From Bacillota bacterium (GTDB lineage Bacteria; Bacillota; Bacilli; Lactobacillales; Enterococcaceae): a DNA stretch of 6,221 nucleotides. The notes under the pieces were generated by a model that saw only the letters and a program-made list of their open reading frames with translations, ran no database searches and was not told the DNA's origin. Below, one piece after another: positions 1 to 5,189 of the stretch (position 1 is its first letter; the number at the start of each line of letters is the position of its first letter). The stretch is taken from assembly GCA_023389005.1 (NCBI GenBank), contig JAEWFE010000251.1:1-6221 (forward strand). Direction: 5' to 3'. Made by a program: the position numbers and the translations under genes.

Positions 1-584
1 ATTCCACCGATTATCGCAATGCCAATTTCTAACGGGGTCAACGTCTTGATATAAGTGATTTCCCCGGTATCTTTATTGATGCGATAATGATGATGAGGAA
101 TCCCCGCTTTGACATCTTCTAGTACCATTTCAAAATAATCAGTTGCGGCCTGGTCAAAGTTATTGTCTTTTAGCGATTCGGTTACTTTGTCATTGATATC
201 TTCCAATCGTGCATCAGTTAGAAAATCAATCATATTCCCAGATGTCACCGTAGTAAAGTGACGAGTGGCCAAATCAATGTAAAAAATCGCGCCATTGCCA
301 TCTTTGCCCACGGTGTTGTAAAGATACTCTTGGGCCGAATATTCGACATCATCCGTTGGTGTATCGGTAATCACTAGCAAAGTCGTGGCTTGATTTTCAG
401 CCTTAATTTTTTCAGCAATTTTGGCTAAGTTATCAAGCTGGCTTGCGGATAAATGATTGTTTTCATCTTTGACATAGGTATTTTCTTGTGCATAAAGAGG
501 AGTGGATGCGATAACAAATAGCATGAACCCACAAATCATGCTTAGCCAAAGCGTCCATTTTTTGATAGATAGGTTCGTACTCAT
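1..584 (-). CDS. TPM-domain (YgcG/YdjH-like) exported membrane protein, C-terminus cut by window edge
   Basis: The 194 complete codons in the window begin with a signal peptide: KK at residues 8-9, a hydrophobic stretch at about 10-27, and a likely cleavage after A32 in LYA|QE. A TPM domain follows at about 36-165, with a D-x-x-N-x-L-S opening (YVKDENNHLS), a VITDT strand and the typical GKDGNGAIFYIDLATR segment. At the cut end TPLEIGIAIIGG starts what should be a transmembrane helix, so the domain would sit outside the membrane. TPM domains occur in the YgcG family and in B. subtilis YdjH; the biochemical role is poorly defined, so none is claimed. The ATG at 584 overlaps the TGA of the upstream zinc-ribbon gene (ATGA), which suggests translational coupling. 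A G-rich ribosome site (AGGGGGG, 602-596) lies 11 bases upstream. Stop codon and C-terminal part are outside the window. Confidence 0.85.
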   Translation of the reverse strand, partial: MSTNLSIKKWTLWLSMICGFMLFVIASTPLYAQENTYVKDENNHLSASQLDNLAKIAEKIKAENQATTLLVITDTPTDDVEYSAQEYLYNTVGKDGNGAIFYIDLATRHFTTVTSGNMIDFLTDARLEDINDKVTESLKDNNFDQAATDYFEMVLEDVKAGIPHHHYRINKDTGEITYIKTLTPLEIGIAIIGG

Positions 585-1678
585 AAGAAGAAATACCCCC
601 CTAACAATAATAGCGCCGTCACAATCACACCACTGATTCCAGAAACCAGTCCTAACTTCAGCGAATCTAAAGGCAAAATCCCGGCTGTTTTTCCGGTGAT
701 GCCATTCATTGCGTAATAGTACACTTTATTGGATGAAGCGCGGTTTTTATAGGTAACCAGCCACATCGGCAACAGCACATATTGTTTATCAATGGCGAGG
801 ACCTTGCTTTCTTGGATTTCAGGCTGAAAACTAGTTTGAGCCGCAATCGTATCTTCAAACGCTTCTAAGGCATAATTCCCCATTTCGTGACGGACATTGG
901 CTTTCAATTGGTCAAATTCGATATCGCGCTTTTCAGCTAAAAAGCCAGATAAATATTGCGAATGAAAGTCCTGCATCGCCTCAAGTGGAAAAGGTTGGAC
1001 CGCTTCGACCATTTTCTTTTGCACATTTTTCGTTAGGGCATTTTTCACAAGGTTTTTAAAATGAAACTTGCCTTTGCGATGGATATGGTATTGCTTGGTT
1101 TCGGTATATTCGACATTGCCTACTTGCCAAACACGAATGGTCGTTGCTTGGCCGCTAATTTCCGCTTCTCCCTTGGCCTCAGTAATCCAATAAGGAAAGT
1201 ACACGCCAGTCATTTTTTCGACTTGCTGTTCATTGAAAAAGGCACGTGGGACGAAATGTTTATGGCTTGCCCAGTTGATAAATTGCTTTTGCGCTTCTTT
1301 TTTAGTTATTTTAAAAGGCAAGATTTTATCCGGCAGCAAATCCCCGGATAAACGACCACTTAAAATAACAGGACTATGGCAAAAATAGCATTCAGTTGCG
1401 GCTGTGGTGGCTTCACAGGCTATCTGGGCCCCACAACTCGGACAGCTATATAAATCATAGGCATCTTCTGTTATTTCAATTGGTTGCGGGGTGGTCTGCG
1501 CTTGGGTATTGGCCTCATCTTGTGCGAAGGCCTTGGCTTGTTTTTGCTTTTGCTCGAAGGTAGTGACTTCTTCTTCGGTAAAGACACTCAAACAGTAGGG
1601 ACAATGAAATTGCTGGTCGCTAGGTTCAAAAGTTAATGCCCCGCCACAATTTGGGCAGCGATGGGTTAAAGCTTCCAT
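581..1678 (-). CDS. Tail-anchored double zinc-ribbon membrane protein (YdjG-like)
   Basis: This 365-residue protein has two four-cysteine zinc ribbons: C8-x2-C11 with C26-x2-C29, and C79-x2-C82 with C97-x2-C100. They are joined by a charged, Gln-rich linker (about 38-70). The central region (about 110-335) has the family signature around KILPFKITKKEA and YYAMNGITGKT. One hydrophobic helix at about 342-365 ends the protein, so most of it should face the cytoplasm with a C-terminal membrane anchor. Databases often call such proteins TFIIB-type zinc ribbon or, misleadingly, PriA-like; nothing here suggests helicase activity. It lies 12 bases after the SPFH gene, with GGAAGTG (1690-1684) as ribosome site for the ATG at 1678, and overlaps the TPM gene by 4 bases. 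By analogy with B. subtilis YdjG-YdjH it may form a membrane complex with the TPM protein and recruit the SPFH protein; that is inference. Confidence 0.85.
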   Translation of the reverse strand: MEALTHRCPNCGGALTFEPSDQQFHCPYCLSVFTEEEVTTFEQKQKQAKAFAQDEANTQAQTTPQPIEITEDAYDLYSCPSCGAQIACEATTAATECYFCHSPVILSGRLSGDLLPDKILPFKITKKEAQKQFINWASHKHFVPRAFFNEQQVEKMTGVYFPYWITEAKGEAEISGQATTIRVWQVGNVEYTETKQYHIHRKGKFHFKNLVKNALTKNVQKKMVEAVQPFPLEAMQDFHSQYLSGFLAEKRDIEFDQLKANVRHEMGNYALEAFEDTIAAQTSFQPEIQESKVLAIDKQYVLLPMWLVTYKNRASSNKVYYYAMNGITGKTAGILPLDSLKLGLVSGISGVIVTALLLLGGYFFL

Positions 1679-1690
1679 AATTTCACTTCC

Positions 1691-2932
1691 TTAATCGAGA
1701 CTTTCTGCTAAAAAGGGTTGGCCACACTCTGGGCAGAACTTAGGCATGGCATTGGTAATTTCAATCACGCTCTTACATTTGCTACAACGCACCTTCATGC
1801 CAGCATTTGTCGTTGTCGTTGGTTTAGGCGTACCACAGTTGCTGCAGAATTTGCCGGTATTTTCTTGGTTACAGTTCGGACAGTGCCAGCTTGATTCTTG
1901 CGCTGCTGAGGTGTTTGCCGCTTGTTGATTTTGTTGGGCTTGTGCTTGATTTTGGCGAGAAGCTTGGGATAAGTAATCGCCGGTTAAGTTCGCGCCCATA
2001 TTCATACCAAAGAAAGCATTGGCCGCGCCGTTTGGATTGTTGCCCGCATCCGCAATGCCTTGAGCGATACTGGTTTGCATAAAGCTTTCACGTAGATTTG
2101 GATCGTTAAACATCGCGCCTTTGTTTCGCATGTTGATGAGTTGTTGCGAATCATCCGTATAAGAAATGCTGGCTAGGGCGATGGAGACAATTTCGATGCC
2201 GCGTAGAGCTTTCCATTGTTCGTCAAGGTTTTGGTTCATTACTTTGGATAGTTCCGCCGTTTTAGAAGCTAGATAGCTAATGCGTTCACCTTGGGCCGAA
2301 AGTTGGTTGATCGAGCTTTGTAGACCGCTGACAAATTCCATTAAGAACTGTTCGTTAATTTCATCGATGGTTAAGCGAGTCACCCCTTTAGGAACGACAT
2401 TTTTGAAGAATAAAATCGGATCGGTAATCGCGATGGAGTAGCTACCATGAGCGCGCACGAATAATTCCGCATTGTAAAAATTATCGAAATAGTTGATCGG
2501 TTGCTGCGTACCAAAACGAATACCGCGAATTTCTTGTAAATTAATAAAGAACACTTCTTGCTTACTTGGCGTCACTCCACCAAAACGGAAACGCTCGAAA
2601 CTTTCATTCAGCGCCCCTTCAAAATCACCGTTAAATAGCGATGGTGCCGCAGAATTGTCGACTTTATAGTAGCCTTCTTCAGCTGTGTAGTCGATAATTT
2701 GCCCGCCTTCTACCAAAAGCATCATCATATTTGGATAGACACGAATCATCGAACCATCAGAAATATAATCGACGGAGCCTTTCGTGTTGCTGCCACGTTT
2801 TTTATTTTTGGACATTAATACGCCTTTACACATCAGCGTGGTATTGTCCATTGTATCTGGCTCAATAATATCTAGCCACTGATCCGCCAATGTCGATGTG
2901 GCGCTTTGAATTGCTGCTTTAATAATACCCAT
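1691..2932 (-). CDS. SPFH-domain protein with two C-terminal zinc ribbons (YdjI-like, 'virion core protein' family)
   Basis: The 413-residue product starts MGIIKAAIQSAT and has an SPFH/band-7-like region at about 20-270, with the family features WLDIIEPDTM, VYPNMMMLLVEGG and the IEIVSIALASISY strand. A low-complexity Gln/Asn/Ala linker (about 325-346) follows. Two zinc ribbons end the protein: C351-x2-C354 with C363-x2-C366, and C383-x2-C386 with C400-x2-C403. The family is often labelled virion core protein-like; B. subtilis YdjI, which helps place PspA at stressed membranes, is the best-known relative. There is no transmembrane helix, so it should associate with the membrane through partners. 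The start is set at 2932 because GGAGG (2944-2940) lies 7 bases before it; an in-frame ATG at 2956 has no ribosome site. It is the first gene of the three-gene operon. The extra zinc ribbons make it longer than the 323-residue YdjI as I recall that length. Confidence 0.87.
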   Translation of the reverse strand: MGIIKAAIQSATSTLADQWLDIIEPDTMDNTTLMCKGVLMSKNKKRGSNTKGSVDYISDGSMIRVYPNMMMLLVEGGQIIDYTAEEGYYKVDNSAAPSLFNGDFEGALNESFERFRFGGVTPSKQEVFFINLQEIRGIRFGTQQPINYFDNFYNAELFVRAHGSYSIAITDPILFFKNVVPKGVTRLTIDEINEQFLMEFVSGLQSSINQLSAQGERISYLASKTAELSKVMNQNLDEQWKALRGIEIVSIALASISYTDDSQQLINMRNKGAMFNDPNLRESFMQTSIAQGIADAGNNPNGAANAFFGMNMGANLTGDYLSQASRQNQAQAQQNQQAANTSAAQESSWHCPNCNQENTGKFCSNCGTPKPTTTTNAGMKVRCSKCKSVIEITNAMPKFCPECGQPFLAESLD

Positions 2933-2975
2933 AAGAAAACCTCCAATATTTTTCATAAATTGTTACTACAAAATA

Positions 2976-3004
2976 ATTATACCATAAGATAAAGTCACTG
3001 CCGA
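2976..3004 (-). promoter_or_regulatory. Promoter of the SPFH-zinc ribbon-TPM operon
   Basis: On the minus strand a perfect -10 box TATAAT (2981-2976) carries an extended -10 (TG at 2984-2983). A weak -35 candidate TCGGCA (3004-2999, 4 of 6 matches) sits 17 bases upstream. Transcription would start near 2969, giving a leader of about 37 bases before the ATG at 2932. The pattern indicates a housekeeping sigma factor; I see no obvious stress-sigma (SigW-like) motif. Confidence 0.7.
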
Positions 3005-3072
3005 TGGGACTAGAGATGGAAATGTATATGAAGGTGAGGATAGGAGATGCTGTCAGGCGTGCTTGGGTGCAT

Positions 3073-3105
3073 AAAAAAACTCGAAAGAACACAATTCCTT
3101 TCGAG
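3073..3105 (-). terminator. Rho-independent terminator reading leftward
   Basis: CTCGAAAG (3080-3087) and CTTTCGAG (3098-3105) form a perfect 8-base stem with a 10-base loop. On the minus strand the stem is followed directly by seven T residues (complement of 3079-3073). It would stop transcripts coming from the right, yet no complete minus-strand gene lies there; only the short remnant at 3120-3203 precedes it. It may also shield the SPFH operon promoter from read-through. The plus-strand side lacks a good T-run, so it is not a convincing bidirectional terminator. Confidence 0.75.
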
Positions 3106-3119
3106 CTCGCTACACTTCT

Positions 3120-3203
3120 TTAATTATTTTTGGCAATAAAAAAGAGAAATGCCTCACATAGTGGAACAATCAAGGCTTGTTCTGACTGTGCATCTAGTAG
3201 CAT
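3120..3203 (-). pseudogene. Possible 3' remnant of a lost minus-strand gene (27 codons)
   Basis: The minus strand has a 27-codon open stretch starting MLLDAQSEQALIVPLCEAF, followed by LFFIAKNN and a TAA at 3122-3120. The stop is 14 bases before the terminator stem, as for the natural end of a gene. An in-frame TAA lies three codons upstream of the ATG and no ribosome site precedes it, so it is unlikely to be an intact gene. The family is not recognisable. It may be the tail of a gene displaced when the DNA carrying the 90-residue protein gene and cas9 arrived. Chance cannot be excluded for so short a frame. Confidence 0.35.
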
Positions 3204-3211
3204 ACTTTTTT

Positions 3212-3249
3212 ACGAAAATCCACGAAAATGATTGAACTTTGGGTATAAT
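3212..3249 (+). promoter_or_regulatory. Putative promoter or operator of the 90-residue protein gene
   Basis: A perfect TATAAT (3244-3249) lies 32 bases before the ATG at 3282, but no -35 box fits at 16-18 bases upstream. Instead two direct copies of ACGAAAAT (3212-3219 and 3222-3229) lie there, spaced exactly 10 bases apart, one helical turn. They could bind an activator that makes up for the missing -35, or a repressor. The -10 box is clear; the regulatory reading is inference. Confidence 0.45.
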
Positions 3250-3281
3250 AAAGCTATGAAAATCGAAATGAGGTGGCAATC

Positions 3282-3554
3282 ATGCCAAGTGTTGCTAAAG
3301 CTAAATTTTGCCGCGATGCTTATTTGAAAAACGATACAAGTCCGAAAACTCTAGATAAAATCAAAAGCTTAATCAACGATACTGAAGTCATGCCTTGGTT
3401 GCGCATCCCAGTTTCTGATTGGGCAAAAGGTGCACTGATTTTGTTAGGTGAGATGGAATGTGAAGAAGGAGAGTTAAGTTATCCTTTAAACTATGTTATG
3501 GAGTTATATGAAGCGTATATGGAAGAATATAAAAATGGAAGGTTAGAGTTGTAA
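3282..3554 (+). CDS. Hypothetical small acidic protein, 90 residues, directly upstream of cas9
   Basis: I do not recognise the family. The protein starts MPSVAKAKFCRDAY and ends EEYKNGRLEL. The first third is Lys-rich (AKAKFCRD, KTLDKIK). The middle contains PWLRIPVSDWAKGALILLGE. The last third is strongly acidic and probably helical (MECEEGELSYPLNYVMELYEA), for a net charge near -5. There is no signal peptide, membrane segment or metal motif. The ATG at 3282 is chosen because AGGTGG (3271-3276) lies 5 bases before it; an in-frame GTG at 3273 lies inside that ribosome site. The gene ends 149 bases before cas9 and is followed by a weak terminator, so it is probably transcribed separately. Its position invites comparison with CRISPR-linked regulators or anti-CRISPRs, but nothing in the sequence demonstrates that. 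It could equally be an ordinary accessory gene. Confidence 0.7.
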   Translation: MPSVAKAKFCRDAYLKNDTSPKTLDKIKSLINDTEVMPWLRIPVSDWAKGALILLGEMECEEGELSYPLNYVMELYEAYMEEYKNGRLEL

Positions 3555-3567
3555 AGTAATGCATTGT

Positions 3568-3594
3568 CAGAAAACGTTTTATCTGTTTTTGTTT
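3568..3594 (+). terminator. Weak rho-independent terminator after the 90-residue protein gene
   Basis: An AT-rich imperfect hairpin (CAGAAAA, CG turn, TTTT, AT, CTG; 3568-3585) is followed by TTTTTGTTT (3586-3594), 13 bases after the TAA of the small gene. The stem is short with one bulged base, so termination may be partial and some read-through into cas9 is possible. Confidence 0.45.
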
Positions 3595-3619
3595 AATGTA
3601 AAAATTGTTGTATTACATT
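3595..3619. repeat. Inverted repeat, possible operator upstream of cas9
   Basis: AATGTAA (3595-3601) and TTACATT (3613-3619) form a perfect 7-base inverted repeat with an 11-base spacer, ending 11 bases before the -35 box of the cas9 promoter. The layout fits a dimeric regulator binding two faces of the helix. I cannot assign it to a known regulator, and in such AT-rich DNA chance is possible. Confidence 0.4.
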
Positions 3620-3630
3620 TCACTTTTCTA

Positions 3631-3659
3631 TTGATTTAGCATAATATTAGAAGTATTAT
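3631..3659 (+). promoter_or_regulatory. Promoter of the truncated cas9
   Basis: TTGATT (3631-3636) and TATTAT (3654-3659) are separated by exactly 17 bases and match the housekeeping consensus at 4 of 6 and 5 of 6 positions. Transcription would begin near 3666, giving a leader of about 38 bases before the ATG at 3704. The fragment therefore probably still has its own promoter and may be expressed. Confidence 0.65.
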
Positions 3660-3684
3660 TAATTTATATAAAATATGAACATAG

Positions 3685-3738
3685 AAGGGACTGTGAATGA
3701 TTTATGAAATATATAGAAAGCGTTTCGATTGGATTTGA
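3685..3738 (+). promoter_or_regulatory. Ribosome site and overlapping 13-codon decoy frame at the cas9 start
   Basis: The only good ribosome site, AAGGGA (3685-3690), is 13 bases from the cas9 ATG at 3704, which is long. It is only 6 bases from another ATG at 3697 in a different frame. That frame encodes MIYEIYRKRFDWI and stops at 3738, inside cas9. The cas9 start cannot be moved upstream because an in-frame TGA lies at 3698-3700. The arrangement may reduce Cas9 translation, or it may be accidental. Confidence 0.4.
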
Positions 3739-5140
3739 TATTGGTGTGGGATCGGTTGGTTATGCTGTTATTAATTCTAAAACGAAACAAATTTTAGAAA
3801 GCGGTGTAAGTATTTTTCCTGCAGCAGTTGCACAAAAGAATGTTGAACGTCGTGAATTTCGTCAATCAAGACGTTTGATAAGAAGACGAGTCAATCGCTT
3901 AAATGATTTGAAAAAATTACTGAAAAAAAACGGCTTTATCCCATCTCTTAATAAAAATCCTTATGAAATTCGTGTTAGAGGATTAGAGCATCAATTGAGT
4001 AGAGATGAGATTGCGATTGCGATGCTACATATTGCAAAACGTAGAGGTATAAGTTATTCATTAGATGATGTTGTAGACGAGAATGTTACTGATTTTAAGG
4101 GGAAAATTGCAAAAAATCAAGAAGCTCTAAAGAATAAGACACCTGGTGAGATACAATATGAACGTTTGTTAAAATACGGTAAAGTTAGAGGTACAGTCAC
4201 CAATTATGTTGAATATGATGAACAGCCAGAGTATTTTTTAAATGTATTTCCTAATAGTGCTTATGTTGATGAAGCAAAAAGAATCTTAATTTGCCAAAAA
4301 CAGTATTATCCTGAAATTACTGATGATTTAATCGAAAATATTGTCAAAATTATTAGTCGTAAACGAGCTTATTATATTGGTCCAGGTAATGAAAAATCTA
4401 GAACTGATTATGGAATCTATCGTACAAATGGTGAAACGTTAGAAAATATTTTCGAAATCCTTATTGGTAAAGATAGTGTTAATCCAGATGAGCTACGTGC
4501 ACCAGCGAATTCATTGACTGCACAGGTTTATAACTTATTAAACGATTTAACGAATATTCGGTATAATGGATCGGAAAGATTAACTCCCGAACAAAAACAA
4601 GATATTTTATCTGAATTACTTATTACAGAAAAAACAGTACAGATGCTAAATGTTATTGCTAAAAAAGTAAATGTGAAGAAGGAAGAAATTTCAGGATTCC
4701 GTACCAAAAAAGATGATAAACCTGATTTTCATACATTAGAAGTATATCGAAAAGTTCGAAAACATATGCTAAATAAAGGAATCGATATAAATGAATGGCC
4801 AACAGAATGCTTTGATGAGTTAGCTTTCATTTTCAATTTAAATACTGAAATTGGTGAAATTAGAAATCGTATTTCTGAAAAAGTGGTACCTAAATATGAT
4901 TTTATCACTAATCAAATTGTTGATGATTTACTTGAAGATCCTAAAATTTTTGCTATTTCAACATCACAAAAATGGCATCGTTTTTCAATTAAAACAATGA
5001 ATGTCTTAATACCTGAATTATTAAATGGTTATGATGAACAAATGACTATTCTAACAAGGATGGGATTACTGGAAGATAGTAAGAATGATTACTCAAACAT
5101 TGATAAAATTGATATTAAAAATGTAAAAGAAAATATATAA
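3704..5140 (+). CDS. cas9: Truncated Cas9 (S. thermophilus CRISPR1 type): RuvC-I, bridge helix and REC lobe only
   Basis: This is the N-terminal part of a compact Cas9, the CRISPR RNA-guided DNA endonuclease of type II systems. RuvC-I is at about 7-23 (GFDIGVGSVGYAVI), with catalytic Asp at D12. The Arg-rich bridge helix is at about 48-77 (VERREFRQSRRLIRRRVNRL). The REC lobe fills the rest, with AKRRGISY (111-118), GPGNEKSRTDYG (226-237) and LIPELLNGYDEQMTILTRMG (435-454). These closely match my recollection of the 1121-residue St1Cas9, which reads GPGNEKSRTDYGRYRTSGET and IPELYETSEEQMTILTRLG. The frame stops after KENI at codon 479, where relatives continue IYNPVV and then reach RuvC-II. HNH, RuvC-II, RuvC-III and the PAM-interacting domain are absent, so it cannot cut DNA as it stands. 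The gene is clearly more AT-rich than its neighbours. It ends 46 bases from a convergent integrase gene, so disruption by an integrative element is the likely cause. Confidence 0.93.
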   Translation: MKYIESVSIGFDIGVGSVGYAVINSKTKQILESGVSIFPAAVAQKNVERREFRQSRRLIRRRVNRLNDLKKLLKKNGFIPSLNKNPYEIRVRGLEHQLSRDEIAIAMLHIAKRRGISYSLDDVVDENVTDFKGKIAKNQEALKNKTPGEIQYERLLKYGKVRGTVTNYVEYDEQPEYFLNVFPNSAYVDEAKRILICQKQYYPEITDDLIENIVKIISRKRAYYIGPGNEKSRTDYGIYRTNGETLENIFEILIGKDSVNPDELRAPANSLTAQVYNLLNDLTNIRYNGSERLTPEQKQDILSELLITEKTVQMLNVIAKKVNVKKEEISGFRTKKDDKPDFHTLEVYRKVRKHMLNKGIDINEWPTECFDELAFIFNLNTEIGEIRNRISEKVVPKYDFITNQIVDDLLEDPKIFAISTSQKWHRFSIKTMNVLIPELLNGYDEQMTILTRMGLLEDSKNDYSNIDKIDIKNVKENI

Positions 5141-5189
5141 AAATCACTTGTAACGCCTGTTTCATAGCTTTTAAATAGAGCATAAATCA
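5131..5189. other. Predicted attachment-site junction (attL-like) between cas9 and the integrative element
   Basis: Similarity to Cas9 ends at codons 476-478 (ENI, up to about 5137), and the integrase stop codon is at 5189-5187. For many Gram-positive phage and ICE integrases the crossover core lies just downstream of int, so it is expected in this stretch. I see no long inverted repeat here, and the exact core cannot be set without the second junction. Bases 5141-5186 contain no gene, CRISPR repeat or convincing terminator. Confidence 0.5.

Noticed and set aside
1061..2082. Plus-strand open frames of 60-96 codons at 1061-1351, 1746-1928 and 1891-2082
   Set aside because: They lie antisense to well-supported zinc-ribbon and SPFH genes, lack ribosome sites and show no recognisable domains.
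2933..2956. Upstream ATG at 2956 as start of the SPFH protein
   Set aside because: It has no ribosome site, and GGAGG at 2944-2940 is perfectly placed for the ATG at 2932; the family begins MGIIK-like.
3073..3240. Minus-strand tracrRNA upstream of cas9, ending at the hairpin with a T-run
   Set aside because: No anti-repeat or match to the nexus of S. thermophilus CRISPR1-type tracrRNA was visible, and part of the stretch reads better as a gene tail. There is also no CRISPR repeat in the window to compare with.
3273..3281. GTG at 3273 as start of the 90-residue protein
   Set aside because: The GTG lies inside the AGGTGG ribosome site that serves the ATG at 3282.
3256..3327. Short frame starting at ATG 3256 that overlaps the small gene start
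   Set aside because: It encodes a 23-residue peptide without its own ribosome site, and its codons are explained by the overlapping gene and its ribosome site.
3555..3703. CRISPR leader or repeat in the AT-rich region before cas9
   Set aside because: No repeated 30-36 base unit exists here; the stretch is explained by a weak terminator, an inverted repeat and the cas9 promoter.
5141..5186. Continuation of Cas9 in another frame (simple frameshift rather than insertion)
   Set aside because: The 46 bases before int show no RuvC-II-like coding in any frame, and int follows on the other strand, so the 3' half is absent, not shifted.
5141..5186. Rho-independent terminator for int
   Set aside because: Only very short stem candidates without a T-run were found; not supportable.
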